Notes: generated by a model from the letters alone, not told the origin. A stretch of 64,000 bases of DNA from UBA6065 sp036565605 (GCA_036565605.1 DATCXV010000009.1:1-64000), one strand, 5' to 3'. Counted from the first letter of the stretch, positions 8,321 to 18,560 are shown. Made by a program: numbers and translations.

Positions 8321-8773
8321 ATGAAGATATTCATTTCCTCAGATCATGCAGGGTTCGAGCTTAAGAAGTACCTTGTAGAAAGGCTTTCATTAGCTGGGCA
8401 TGATGTTCGTGATCTTGGTCCGAAGGAATTTAAGGCAGATGACGATTATCCTGATTATGTGTCACTGGTGGGAAAAGAAGTTTCGCATAATCCATCGGGT
8501 GTGCGTGGTATTGTTATAGGGGGTTCGGGGCAGGGCGAAGCGATTTGCGCCAACAAATTTTATGGCGTGCGCGCGGCTTTGTATTATGGAGGCAACATGG
8601 ATATCATACGGCTCTCGCGCGAACATAACGACGCAAATGTATTGTCTCTGGGTGCGCGCTTTCTTGCGCCTACTGATGCGCTGAATGCTGTAACGGTGTG
8701 GCTTTCTACACCGTTTTCTAGCGACGAGCGCCACAGGCGTCGTATTCAGAAGCTTTTTCTCTCCGGCAAATAA
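8321..8773 (+). CDS. rpiB: ribose-5-phosphate isomerase B
   Basis: Interconverts ribose-5-phosphate and ribulose-5-phosphate in the non-oxidative pentose phosphate pathway. The 150 residues start MKIFISSDHAGFELKK, the standard RpiB opening. The active-site loop is GGSGQGEAICANK. Instead of the Cys of the CGTG loop in E. coli RpiB, it has the Glu of the GGSGxGE type described for mycobacterial RpiB, so Glu is the likely base. The ATG at 8321 is chosen because an ATG further upstream would lie in front of and across the extended -10. The pathway partners Rpe and transketolase follow downstream. Confidence 0.93.
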   Translation: MKIFISSDHAGFELKKYLVERLSLAGHDVRDLGPKEFKADDDYPDYVSLVGKEVSHNPSGVRGIVIGGSGQGEAICANKFYGVRAALYYGGNMDIIRLSREHNDANVLSLGARFLAPTDALNAVTVWLSTPFSSDERHRRRIQKLFLSGK

Positions 8774-8779
8774 TTTGTT

Positions 8780-9550
8780 ATGAAAAGTGTCAGGGGATTC
8801 ACGCTCATAGAACTTCTGGTGGTCATTTCGATCATCTCGCTTCTTGCTTCGATTGTTATGTCATCGGTAAATGCTGCCCGAGAAAAAGCGCGTATCGCCG
8901 CTGGCAAGCAGTTCGAGGCAAATATGCAACATGCCTATGGTGCAAATGCTCTTGGCGTATGGCTTTTTAATGAAGGGTCGGGTACAGCAGCTGCGGATAC
9001 TTCAGGTAATTCATTCAATGGTTCTTTGAGCGGCAGTCCTACCTGGGTGCCGGGCATGGATGGTACAGCTCTTCGATTTAATGGTTCAAACTCGGCGGTG
9101 ATGCCTGATATCCGTTCGAGAACGGACTTGGTGGGAGGCTTTGATAGCGGTAAAATCTTATTTATGGCATGGATACAGCCGACCGCGTATACTTCTGGCG
9201 CTTACAGTTGTTTTGCAAATGGCTTTCCGGGCTTCTTATATTTCTGTGTGAATCCATCAAGGCAACTTCAGCTTATGGTAAATGCGCCAGGGCAGGGTAA
9301 CGGTAATTATTGGCCTGCATCAAGCGGCACGATTCCGCTTAACAAATGGACCCATGTGGCGTTCCTCCTTGAAGGTGGCGTAGGTTACAAATTTTATATT
9401 GACGGCAAGCTCGACAAATCGGTGTCGGAGCCACTTATTAGAGTAGCGAATATGGGAGGAAACCAGACTGGAATTGGTAGCTCGTGGACTAGTGGCGAGT
9501 GGTTTGTTGGCGACGTCGATTCGGTCCGCGCTTATTATTCTACAATTTGA
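8780..9550 (+). CDS. type IV pseudopilin fused to a LamG/concanavalin-like domain
   Basis: A 256-residue protein with a prepilin N-terminus: short basic leader MKSVRG, cleavage before Phe, then FTLIELLVVISIISLLASIV, the hydrophobic assembly helix with Glu at +5. After about 50 residues, WLFNEGSGTAAADTSGNSFNG begins a LamG-like beta-sandwich that usually binds glycans or proteins. It ends with GEWFVGDVDSVRAYYS, a typical LamG terminus. This suggests a pilus subunit displaying a binding domain. It is coupled by a one-base stop/start overlap to the next pseudopilin. No pilus motor genes are in the window. Confidence 0.85.
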   Translation: MKSVRGFTLIELLVVISIISLLASIVMSSVNAAREKARIAAGKQFEANMQHAYGANALGVWLFNEGSGTAAADTSGNSFNGSLSGSPTWVPGMDGTALRFNGSNSAVMPDIRSRTDLVGGFDSGKILFMAWIQPTAYTSGAYSCFANGFPGFLYFCVNPSRQLQLMVNAPGQGNGNYWPASSGTIPLNKWTHVAFLLEGGVGYKFYIDGKLDKSVSEPLIRVANMGGNQTGIGSSWTSGEWFVGDVDSVRAYYSTI

Positions 9551-10074
9551 TGATCATGTATTCGTCTGCGCGTCGCGGCTTCACGCTCATAGAACTTCTG
9601 GTGGTCATCTCGATCATTGCGCTGCTATCGTCGATTGTTATGGCGACCATCAATACAGCTCGCGTGCGTGCGCGCGACGCGAAACGGCAAAGGGACATGC
9701 ACGAAATATTTACTGCACTTCAGTTCTATTATGATCGCTATGGCTGTCTTCCAACGCCGGGTTCTTCGGCATGCAATGGCACCACTGCTGCATCAGAGGC
9801 TGGCGGATGGGATTACAGTTCACAGGGAGGAGGCTTTCTTCCGTGGCTTGAGACAGCGGGACTTATGAGCAAAGTATCAGTTGATCCGACAAACAATATG
9901 ACGGGTGACGCTACACCGTCAGGCACATTTGCCTATCGCTATTATTGTTATCCCAGCGGGGGATCATACAGCGGCCTTCATTTGGGCTATTGGTCCGAAC
10001 GTACCGGATCCTATGTTATGAAGAGCATCCCGAACAGTGGTAATTGGGCCGATAGCAGTTTTACCTGTAAATAA
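9550..10074 (+). CDS. type IV pseudopilin (GspG/PilA-like)
   Basis: A 174-residue prepilin: leader MIMYSSARRG, cleavage before FTLIELLVVISIIALLSSIV, then the NTARVRARDAKRQRDMHEI helix common to Parcubacteria pilins. The C-terminal globular part contains Cys pairs (GCLPTPGSSAC; RYYCYPSG) that may form disulfides. The ATG overlaps the stop of the LamG pilin (TGATG), so the two are probably co-translated and the products may assemble together as major and minor subunits. The second Met (9556) is also possible as start. Confidence 0.85.
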   Translation: MIMYSSARRGFTLIELLVVISIIALLSSIVMATINTARVRARDAKRQRDMHEIFTALQFYYDRYGCLPTPGSSACNGTTAASEAGGWDYSSQGGGFLPWLETAGLMSKVSVDPTNNMTGDATPSGTFAYRYYCYPSGGSYSGLHLGYWSERTGSYVMKSIPNSGNWADSSFTCK

Positions 10075-10075
10075 C

Positions 10076-10789
10076 ATGAACAAAGAGATTATCCCTGCGA
10101 TATTGCCGAAATCCTATGACGAGCTTACGGAGAAGCTCGACATTGTTGCTGGACACTCCCCGACAGTACAGATTGATGTGTGTGACGGTTTTTTCGTACC
10201 TAACCGCACCTGGCCGTATTTGAAGGGAACGCAGTCCGAAAGCGATCAGATTTTTTCTTCGATCGTCGAGCAGGAAAGCGCTTTGCCGCACTGGGAAGAG
10301 ATTGATTTCGAGTTCGACCTTATGATTCGAGGAGCATACGAGAAGATTCCTGATTTCATCGCCGCGGGTGCGTCGCGCGTGGTGGTGCACAGGGCTTCTC
10401 TCGATGCTGAAGAACTTTCGGCTATTGTTCGCGATTATGGTCGCACGTCTGGCGAAGTTGGCATGTTCGATGTTGAACTGGGCATAGCGCTTGCACCCGG
10501 TGACAATGCTGCGGATATTGCTTCGATTGCTTCAGACATTCATTTCGTACAGGTGATGGGTATTGCAAAAGTTGGCTTTCAAGGACAGCCTTTCGACAGC
10601 CGTGCAATCGAGCTTGTCCGTTCTCTTAAAGCCACCTATCCGCACCTGCCGGTTTCGGTTGATGGTGGTGTCTCGCTTGAAACAGCATCGGAATTAGTTG
10701 ACGCAGGAGCAGATCGCTTGGTTGTGGGCAGTGCCCTGTTTAACGCTTCCGATTTCCTTGCTACACTAGAGGAATTGAAAGCTCTCTAG
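10076..10789 (+). CDS. ribulose-phosphate 3-epimerase-like TIM-barrel protein with altered metal ligands
   Basis: A 237-residue TIM barrel of the Rpe family (ribulose-5-phosphate to xylulose-5-phosphate). Recognisable motifs: QIDVCDGFFVPN after strand 2, VVVHRAS, VQVMGIAKVGFQGQPFD, and the phosphate-binding end SVDGGVSLETASELVDAGADRLVVGSALF. Two residues that bind metal in studied Rpe enzymes are changed. The His of HxDVMDG is Gln, and the His of DVHLM is Asp (FEFDLM). The Asp ligands and phosphate site remain. It may be a divergent epimerase or a related enzyme. It lies 1 bp before transketolase, which supports a pentose phosphate role. Confidence 0.75.
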   Translation: MNKEIIPAILPKSYDELTEKLDIVAGHSPTVQIDVCDGFFVPNRTWPYLKGTQSESDQIFSSIVEQESALPHWEEIDFEFDLMIRGAYEKIPDFIAAGASRVVVHRASLDAEELSAIVRDYGRTSGEVGMFDVELGIALAPGDNAADIASIASDIHFVQVMGIAKVGFQGQPFDSRAIELVRSLKATYPHLPVSVDGGVSLETASELVDAGADRLVVGSALFNASDFLATLEELKAL

Positions 10790-10790
10790 C

Positions 10791-11684
10791 ATGGCCCTCT
10801 CCGCACAAAAAATAAAAGAGATCGAGATCAAAGCGAACGACATTCGTCAGTCGCTCATTGAAATGCTCATTGAAGCAAAGTCGGGTCATACGGCCGGGCC
10901 CTTGGGCATGGCTGATGTCTTTGCCACGCTTTATTTCCACACCCTTAAGCATGATCCCAAAAAACCAAGCTGGCCCGGCCGCGATCGACTGGTCTTGTCG
11001 AACGGTCATATTGCGCCGGTCTTGTATTCCACGATGGCCCATGCCGGATATTTTCCGATCGAAGAATTGAAGACGTTGCGTAAATTTGGTTCGCGTCTTC
11101 AGGGTCATCCGCATCGCGAATATCTGCCGATGCTCGAGACCTCGTCGGGTCCTTTGGGCTGCGGACTGTCGCAGGCCGTGGGTATGGCCATTGCTGACCG
11201 CATTGATAACGGCAAGGGAAGCCAGCGCCGCATCTATTGTTTGATGTCCGACGGCGAACACGATGAAGGCAATACCTGGGAAGCGATCATGCTGGCAGGC
11301 AAAGAGCGCTTGCGCAATCTGGTCGCCGTTATCGATCGCAACAATATTCAGATCGACGGCGATACTGAAGACGTGATGCCTTTGGAGCCGTTCGTAAATA
11401 AATACATTTCGTTTGGCTGGCATGTGATCGAAGTGGATGGGCACAATATTCGCGAAGTCGCCGATGCATTTGAAGCTGCTCGTGGTATTGAAAACAAGCC
11501 GGTCTGCATCATGGCTCACACGATTCCAGGCAAAGGTGTGCCTGAATTCGAATATGATTACCGCTGGCATGGTAATCCGCCAGGCGCTGGACCTGAGGAC
11601 AAGATTCCGAAAGCAAAACAAGGCGAGGTGGCCTTAAAAGAATTACGAACGCTTGGCAGAAAGATCAAAAGCGAGCATGAGTAA
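10791..11684 (+). CDS. transketolase, N-terminal (thiamine-diphosphate-binding) subunit
   Basis: A 297-residue protein equal to the first third of a full transketolase. It contains SGHTAGPLGMADVFATLYF, LSNGHIAPVLYS, SSGPLGCGLSQAVGMA and the diphosphate motif SDGEHDEGNTWEA...NN. It must pair with the C-terminal subunit encoded after the small membrane protein. The pathway role is two-carbon transfer between sugar phosphates. Split transketolases of this form are common in CPR bacteria and archaea. It begins 1 bp after the Rpe-like gene. Confidence 0.93.
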   Translation: MALSAQKIKEIEIKANDIRQSLIEMLIEAKSGHTAGPLGMADVFATLYFHTLKHDPKKPSWPGRDRLVLSNGHIAPVLYSTMAHAGYFPIEELKTLRKFGSRLQGHPHREYLPMLETSSGPLGCGLSQAVGMAIADRIDNGKGSQRRIYCLMSDGEHDEGNTWEAIMLAGKERLRNLVAVIDRNNIQIDGDTEDVMPLEPFVNKYISFGWHVIEVDGHNIREVADAFEAARGIENKPVCIMAHTIPGKGVPEFEYDYRWHGNPPGAGPEDKIPKAKQGEVALKELRTLGRKIKSEHE

Positions 11685-11697
11685 CTCTGAGATTTGC

Positions 11698-11703
11698 TAA
11701 AAT
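11698..11703 (+). promoter_or_regulatory. -10 box inside the transketolase cluster
   Basis: TGCTAAAAT, an extended -10 type, ends 6 nt before the ATG at 11710. It suggests that the small membrane protein and the C-terminal transketolase subunit can be transcribed separately as a leaderless mRNA. Confidence 0.5.
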
Positions 11704-11709
11704 ACTTCT

Positions 11710-11841
11710 ATGAATCAGATCTTTGCTGCGATTGTTGGTCTGGTTATCATTGTTATCGCTTGGAAGCTACTTAAAGGTGTGCTGAAATTCGCTATTATCA
11801 TCGCCGTCGTCGCGGCTGCGGCATATTTTTTCCTCAGATGA
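11710..11841 (+). CDS. small membrane protein (43 aa)
   Basis: The 43-residue frame begins MNQIFAAIVGLVIIVIAW, then LLKGVLKF, then IIIAVVAAAAYFFLR: two hydrophobic segments separated by a short basic hinge. The function is unknown. Its stop overlaps the ATG of the C-terminal transketolase subunit (ATGA), and it has its own -10 box, so it is very likely translated and may serve to couple translation of the next gene or to anchor something at the membrane. Confidence 0.65.
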   Translation: MNQIFAAIVGLVIIVIAWKLLKGVLKFAIIIAVVAAAAYFFLR

Positions 11842-12836
11842 TCATTCCTTCTCAAAAACTCAATCCAAAAATCTTCGACAAGGATGTCGAACAGGTTCCG
11901 ATCCGTAAAGGATTTGGCGAGGGCTTGCTTGCAGCAGGAGAGAAAGACAAAAATGTAGTCGGACTATGCGCAGACCTGACCGAATCGACACAAATGCATT
12001 TGTTCAAAGAGAAATTTCCCGAACGATTCATTGAAATCGGTGTTGCGGAACAAAATTTGGCGACAGTGGCTTCTGGTATGGCTGCGATGGGCAAGTTGCC
12101 GTTCATTTCTTCGTACGCCATGTTTTCACCGGGTCGTTCTTGGGAACAGATCCGTACGACCGTTGCTTATAATGATCGACCGGTCATTGTTGTTGGATCA
12201 CATGCGGGAGTCTCTGTTGGCCCCGATGGTGGCACGCACCAGGCTATCGAGGATATCGCTTTGATGCGCGTCATGCCCAATATGATCGTTGTATCACCAT
12301 GCGATTCGATTGAAGCGAAGAAAGCGACGCTTGCTCTGGCTGCTTTGAGGAAGCCGGCATACTTACGCTTGGCTCGTGATAAGACGCCGGTTGTAACTAC
12401 CAAGGATACGCCCTTCGAGATCGGCAAGGCTCGAGTTTTTTTCGAGCCGATCGCCGGCAATCCTGACGTCACCATCATTGCTACGGGATCGCTTGTCCAT
12501 AATGCTTTGGTCGCTGCACGCGAGCTTGAAAAAGAAAAAGTGGGCGTGACCGTCATTCACGTGGCTACAATCAAGCCGCTTGATGGTGAGACCATACTGC
12601 GAGCAACCAAAGCTTCCGGTGCCGTTGTGACCGTTGAAGAGCACCAGATTGCGGGCGGTATGGGCTCGGCGGTCTCTGAATTTCTGTCCGAACATCATCC
12701 GGTGCCTGTTGTGCGCGTCGGCGTTCATGACCTCTTTGGTCAATCTGGCACACCAGCCGAATTGGTAGAGCATTACGGCATGGGTGTCTCACACATAAAA
12801 GAAGCAGCAAAAAAGGCCATTCGCATGAAGCGATAA
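11838..12836 (+). CDS. transketolase, C-terminal (pyrimidine-binding) subunit
   Basis: A 332-residue protein with the pyrimidine-binding domain (ADLTESTQMHLFKEKFPERFIEIGVAEQN, containing the catalytic-type Glu of GVAEQN; SHAGVSVGPDGGTHQAIEDIALMR). A transketolase C-terminal domain follows (VTVIHVATIKPLDGETI; TVEEHQIAGGMGSAVSE). It completes the enzyme with the N-terminal subunit 153 bp upstream. Start ATG overlaps the stop of the small membrane protein. A DXS-like or E1-type role is less likely because the partner is a clear transketolase N-half. Confidence 0.92.
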   Translation: MIIPSQKLNPKIFDKDVEQVPIRKGFGEGLLAAGEKDKNVVGLCADLTESTQMHLFKEKFPERFIEIGVAEQNLATVASGMAAMGKLPFISSYAMFSPGRSWEQIRTTVAYNDRPVIVVGSHAGVSVGPDGGTHQAIEDIALMRVMPNMIVVSPCDSIEAKKATLALAALRKPAYLRLARDKTPVVTTKDTPFEIGKARVFFEPIAGNPDVTIIATGSLVHNALVAARELEKEKVGVTVIHVATIKPLDGETILRATKASGAVVTVEEHQIAGGMGSAVSEFLSEHHPVPVVRVGVHDLFGQSGTPAELVEHYGMGVSHIKEAAKKAIRMKR

Positions 12837-12851
12837 GGTTTTCTTGCGAGG

Positions 12852-13484
12852 CTAAACAATGATTTCTTGTCTGCGGCTTTCCAGGGCGTTGCGGATTGTT
12901 TCGGTATCAGAATATTCAAGTTCGGTACCGGTAGAAAGTCCGCGACCAAGGATGGTCACCTTCAGGCGGTGATCTTTGACCAATGAAGCAATCAAACCTT
13001 CGACATATTCGCGGGTATGTTCGCCTTCGCTGTTTAGCGACAGGGCCAAAATGATTTCCTTCAAACCACTTTGAATACGACGGGTCACGGTCTCGATCAA
13101 TTCTTGCGAGCGGAGCTTTGAGTCCGGGTCTTTATCAATAAGAGAAAGCGTATTGCCAAGGACGAAATAGTATCCGCCGTACACTTTGCTTTTTTCGATG
13201 GCGTCCAAGTCAACATCCTTGGCCACGATCATCAATGCAGAAGTGTCCCGGGATGAATCTGCACAGACAGAACAAAGACTCGCATTCGAATTGCGGTGAT
13301 CGAAAAAACGGAAGCACGACGTACAGACCGAGACGCGTGAAGCAAGTTCGGTGATTTCTTTGGAAAGCGATTGGCGATAACCTTCGGATGTTGCTAGAAG
13401 GAAATAGACGAACCGCTTGGCCTGACGCGGCCCGATGCCTGGAAATTGGCGGAAGAGCTCGTGAAGACGATTAAGGTGGTCCAT
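12852..13484 (-). CDS. recR: recombination protein RecR
   Basis: A 210-residue protein of the RecFOR repair pathway that helps load RecA on gapped DNA. It shows the helix-hairpin-helix segment (LFRQFPGIGPRQAKRFVYFLL), a four-Cys zinc finger (SVCTSCFRFF...LCSVCAD) and a Toprim domain (LMIVAKDVDLDAIEKSKVYGGYYFVL). The usual Toprim Glu (VVE) is Ala here, and the strong YHVLGG motif is YFVLGN, so the Toprim is divergent. A -10 box 9 nt before ATG marks it as separately transcribed. Confidence 0.9.
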   Translation of the reverse strand: MDHLNRLHELFRQFPGIGPRQAKRFVYFLLATSEGYRQSLSKEITELASRVSVCTSCFRFFDHRNSNASLCSVCADSSRDTSALMIVAKDVDLDAIEKSKVYGGYYFVLGNTLSLIDKDPDSKLRSQELIETVTRRIQSGLKEIILALSLNSEGEHTREYVEGLIASLVKDHRLKVTILGRGLSTGTELEYSDTETIRNALESRRQEIIV

Positions 13485-13493
13485 ATCGGAGCT

Positions 13494-13499
13494 ATTGTA
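13494..13499 (-). promoter_or_regulatory. extended -10 promoter of recR
   Basis: TGATACAAT on the minus strand ends 9 nt before the recR ATG. Confidence 0.6.
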
Positions 13500-13505
13500 T
13501 CAAAC

Positions 13506-14879
13506 CTAGAAGGCTCCTCCAGCCGGCTGGAAGTCGCCGAAATCGGCCTTTTCGACTGAAAGATAGGTAGCCTTGTCGGAATCGAAGACAAGTTGAATTT
13601 CGCCGGTCGGGCCGTTACGATGCTTTTCTATAAGAATGGTGGCTTCGCGCGATCGAGCCTGTTCACCAGATTCATCTTTCTCACGATGAATGAACATAAC
13701 CACATCGGCATCCTGTTCGATGGAACCGGAATCGCGGAGGTCTGAAAGACGAGGCTTGCCACCGCGTGATTCAACGGCACGCGAAAGCTGCGACAAAGCG
13801 ATCACGGGCACGTCCAAATCACGGGCAAGATTTTTAAGCGAGCGCGAAATTTCAGTCACTTGTTGAACAACGTTGTCAGAGCGAGCTGACTGCACTGGCG
13901 TCATAAGCTGGAGATAGTCAACAATGACAAGACCCAGATTCTTCTCGGCTTTCAGACGGCGGGCGATAGCACGCATTTTCAAAATATTGTTGCCTGGCTG
14001 GTCGTCGATATAGATCGGTGCTTTTGAAAGCTTGTCCATGGCATCACGCAGATTCACCGACATTTCATCGACTGACAAACCCTTACCGGTACGCAATTTC
14101 CATGCATCAATACGGGATTCTGCTGAAAGCATGCGTTGGACCAACTGGGCGGCGCTCATTTCAAGTGAGAAGATGCCGACTGGAATATTGTGTTCAACGG
14201 CTGCCTTGCGCGCAAAGTCCAGTGCTAATGATGTTTTACCCATCGAAGGGCGAGCGGCCAAAATAATCAGGTCAGATTTTTGAAAGCCTGAAAGTTTGTT
14301 ATCCAAAGCTTTGAATCCGGTCGGCACGCCGCGCAGTTCGTCAGAAGAAGACTGAAGGCGTTCGATCTGATCCCAAGCCTCGGCCAGAGTGTCCTTCAAG
14401 TGGACGAATTTATGCGACCCGACGGAATTGGTCACTTCGAACAAACGCTTTTCAGCCTGATCGATAATCTCTTCCAATTCACCGCGTTCTTCAAAGGAAA
14501 GTCCGGTGATATGTTCGCCGGCTTCGATAAGCTTTCGCATCATCGATTTTTTCTGGACGATCGACGCATAGTGACGTACGTTCGATGCCGACGGCACAGT
14601 GTTTACAAGCTCGGTCAGATACGATGCGCCGCCGATGCGATCAAGCTGACCCATATCCTTTAATTTCGAAGAAAGCGAAAGTAGATCGATCGGATTGCCC
14701 TTGGCCATCAATTCCATACAGGCATTCCAAATAACGCGATGTTTTTCCGAATAGAAATCGTCTTCACGCACGACGTCGGTAACCTCGTGGATGGCTTCCG
14801 GGCGCAGCATGATCGAGCCAAGCAGTGCCTGTTCCGCATCAAGTGACTGCGGGGGAACGCGAATGCGATCGTTTCTCAT
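13506..14879 (-). CDS. dnaB: replicative DNA helicase DnaB
   Basis: A 457-residue hexameric helicase that unwinds DNA at the replication fork. The N-terminal DnaB domain begins PPQSLDAEQALLGSIML. The RecA-like ATPase carries Walker A AARPSMGKTSLALD near residue 210, Walker B LVIVDYLQLM, and the C-terminal LSQLSRAVESR...RDSGSIEQDADVV motifs. No intein interrupts it. It lies just upstream of recR (21 bp), the latter having its own -10. Confidence 0.97.
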   Translation of the reverse strand: MRNDRIRVPPQSLDAEQALLGSIMLRPEAIHEVTDVVREDDFYSEKHRVIWNACMELMAKGNPIDLLSLSSKLKDMGQLDRIGGASYLTELVNTVPSASNVRHYASIVQKKSMMRKLIEAGEHITGLSFEERGELEEIIDQAEKRLFEVTNSVGSHKFVHLKDTLAEAWDQIERLQSSSDELRGVPTGFKALDNKLSGFQKSDLIILAARPSMGKTSLALDFARKAAVEHNIPVGIFSLEMSAAQLVQRMLSAESRIDAWKLRTGKGLSVDEMSVNLRDAMDKLSKAPIYIDDQPGNNILKMRAIARRLKAEKNLGLVIVDYLQLMTPVQSARSDNVVQQVTEISRSLKNLARDLDVPVIALSQLSRAVESRGGKPRLSDLRDSGSIEQDADVVMFIHREKDESGEQARSREATILIEKHRNGPTGEIQLVFDSDKATYLSVEKADFGDFQPAGGAF

Positions 14880-14885
14880 GCCGAC

Positions 14886-14891
14886 ATTATC
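14886..14891 (-). promoter_or_regulatory. extended -10 of dnaB
   Basis: TGCGATAAT on the minus strand ends 6 nt before the dnaB ATG. Confidence 0.55.
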
Positions 14892-14967
14892 GCAAAGCGT
14901 TGGCGGGAAGGGGAAGTGGTCGAAGCGGATAAAACTGTGTCTATTCTGTGGAAAAGAGCCTTATCGA

Positions 14968-16364
<1,397 letters not shown>

Positions 16365-16374
<10 letters not shown>

Positions 16375-17252
16375 TTCTTCCTCATCATAATAAAGACGAC
16401 CAGAAGTGCCGCGGCCAAAGCCATGGCACCCACCAGCGCGAATTCATGCGGTGAATGTGCGAACGGCGTATCGTCTGCCTCTATCAGAAACCAGTTGAAA
16501 ACAATGGTTACGACGGCCGAAACGACGGTGATGGCCGTGAATGTTTGCATGATCTTGTTCTGCTTGGTTTCAAGCAAGGCTCCATTCGTCTCGCGCAGTT
16601 CGTGTAAAGATTCAGAGAGGCTGTGGACTTCCTTGTGCACCTTTAAACATTCGCTTTTTGCGTCATCAAGATAGTGTGAAAAATCGGCAGGGAAGAAGCC
16701 GCGGGCCGCCAATGAGAACGAGGAAAGCACTTCCTCGTGCAGAGCAGTGGCATGCTTGAAGGCAAGCAATTCGCGCGAGACTTTCGAGATCTCGAAAACC
16801 ATATCGCGCTCGCGGCCAGAGAATGTCTCAGCTTCAATTTCAGTCAGAGCTTCGCGGACGCTTTCCAATTCATTCGACAGACCATAATACAGGGCGCGGA
16901 TAATGTAATAGAACATAAAGCCGGCATGTTCGCCTAATTCGCGATTGCGCTCCAAAACAGAATTGACCTCGAACATTTTTGAAAAATGGTGCAGGGAGTC
17001 GACTGGCCCTTGATGCGCAGTGACGATGAAATCTCGCCCGACTATGAAATCGACCTCGCCCGTTGGAAGTTTCAAAGCCAGATAGACATAGTCGTCAAAG
17101 CGTTCGGCTTTAGAGCGTGCCGAGGGCACCAGAAGCTCTTCAGCGGCCAAGGGATGAATGCTGTAGCTTTGAACTATCTCGCGGACGTCTTCGATTGTCG
17201 GGTCCTCGACGTCAACCCAGGTGGCCTTCTTATACGTATATGTTCGTATCAT
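16365..17252 (-). CDS. CorA-family divalent-cation transporter-like protein lacking GMN
   Basis: A 295-residue protein with the CorA layout: a soluble N-domain (TWVDVEDPTIEDVREIV...HPLAAEELL), a long helical region, and two C-terminal membrane helices (about 233-255 and 272-290). The GMN signature that forms the selectivity filter in CorA/MRS2 is not present between the helices, where the sequence reads VFNWFLIEADDTPF. It may be a divergent cation channel or a ZntB-like exporter; the substrate cannot be read. Start Met at 17252 is chosen because the domain begins MIRTYTYKKATWVDVEDP. It is divergent from the S41 protease gene. Confidence 0.75.
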
Positions 17253-17284
17253 GACTCTCGAAAAAAGATGTTGTAATAATAGCA

Positions 17285-17293
17285 TGATATAAT
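17285..17293 (+). promoter_or_regulatory. extended -10 promoter of the S41 protease gene
   Basis: TGATATAAT ends 7 nt before the ATG at 17301. The ATG at 17292 overlaps this box and is therefore not the start. Confidence 0.7.
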
Positions 17294-17300
17294 GTCGCGC

Positions 17301-18560
17301 ATGAATCAAACGAAGCGGACGCTAATCGGTTTAGGAGCGCTCTTCTGCCTTATTGGAGCGTATTCCATCGGGTATCACTCGGGATCGGCGGGTGTAAGTT
17401 CAGCGAGGTCGGTCGCGGGCGTGGCGAATATCGAAAGCGGCAAACCGTCACAAGTTGATTTCGGCCCGTTCTGGAAGGCTTGGAATGTCATCGATGATAA
17501 GTTTGCTGGCACGACCACGGATGACCAGGCAAAAGTCTATGGTGCTATCGAAGGCATGGCAGCGTCCCTGGGCGACCCGTACACAGTCTTTTTCCCACCA
17601 AAGGAAGCAAAAATTTTCCAAAGCCAGATCGCCGGCTCGTTCGAAGGTGTGGGTATGGAAATTGGTGTCAAAGACAATAAGCTTGTAGTAGTTGCGCCGA
17701 TCAAAGGTTCGCCGTCAGATAAGGCTGGGTTGAAGCCAGGTGACGTTATCTTGCAGATCAACGATACGGAATCGATCTCTTTGGCTACGGATGAAGCAGT
17801 ACAATTGATCCGCGGCAAGGCAGGCACGGTGGTAAAGCTTACGGTGGCGCGCGAAGGCGCCAAAAGCCCGCTCGTATTTAACGTGACGCGCGCCACCATC
17901 GATCTGCCTACGGTCGAAACAGATACCAAGGATGAGATCGCATCAGCAGATAATTCGGGCGGTACTGGCTTGCGCAAAGATGGCATCTTCGTCATATCGC
18001 TCTACAGTTTCAGCGCTAATTCAGCCAATCTGTTCCGAAATGCCCTGAAAGAATTCATCGATTCTGGCTCTCATAAATTGATCGTGGATCTTCGTGGTAA
18101 CCCGGGCGGATATTTGGAGGCTGCGGTCGACATGGCATCGTGGTTTTTGCCTCGTGGCGCAACTGTTGTTCGCGAAGACTTCGGTAAAGGGGAAGAGGAG
18201 AATGTATACCGCTCCAAGGGCTATAATGTCTTTGGTGACGACCTGAAGATGGTTGTCTTGGTTGACGGCGGCTCGGCATCAGCGTCAGAGATCTTGGCGG
18301 GCGCGCTTTCCGAAAACGGTGTGGCGACGCTTGTCGGTACCAAAACCTTTGGCAAGGGTTCGGTCCAGGAATTGGTTCCCATCACATCGGATACGTCGCT
18401 TAAGGTCACCATTGCTAAGTGGCTCACACCCAAGGGCATTTCCATTTCGAAGCAAGGAATCACGCCAGATTACGTGGTACCGGTTACTGAAGCAGATATT
18501 GTAGCCAAGAAGGACGCACAGATGAATAAGGCAGTGGAGTTGTTGTCGAAGGAGAAGTAA
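17301..18560 (+). CDS. S41-family C-terminal processing protease
   Basis: A 419-residue membrane-anchored serine protease of the CtpA/Prc family. An N-terminal hydrophobic segment (LIGLGALFCLIGAYSIGY) places the rest outside the membrane. The PDZ domain spans about 110-195 (GSFEGVGMEIGV...SPSDKAGLKPGDVILQIN). The S41 core carries the nucleophile in GGSASASEIL (about residue 325) and the Lys in TKTFGKGSVQ (about 350), the Ser-Lys dyad of the family. These enzymes trim or degrade envelope proteins. It is preceded by a divergent CorA-like gene and an extended -10. Confidence 0.95.
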   Translation: MNQTKRTLIGLGALFCLIGAYSIGYHSGSAGVSSARSVAGVANIESGKPSQVDFGPFWKAWNVIDDKFAGTTTDDQAKVYGAIEGMAASLGDPYTVFFPPKEAKIFQSQIAGSFEGVGMEIGVKDNKLVVVAPIKGSPSDKAGLKPGDVILQINDTESISLATDEAVQLIRGKAGTVVKLTVAREGAKSPLVFNVTRATIDLPTVETDTKDEIASADNSGGTGLRKDGIFVISLYSFSANSANLFRNALKEFIDSGSHKLIVDLRGNPGGYLEAAVDMASWFLPRGATVVREDFGKGEEENVYRSKGYNVFGDDLKMVVLVDGGSASASEILAGALSENGVATLVGTKTFGKGSVQELVPITSDTSLKVTIAKWLTPKGISISKQGITPDYVVPVTEADIVAKKDAQMNKAVELLSKEK

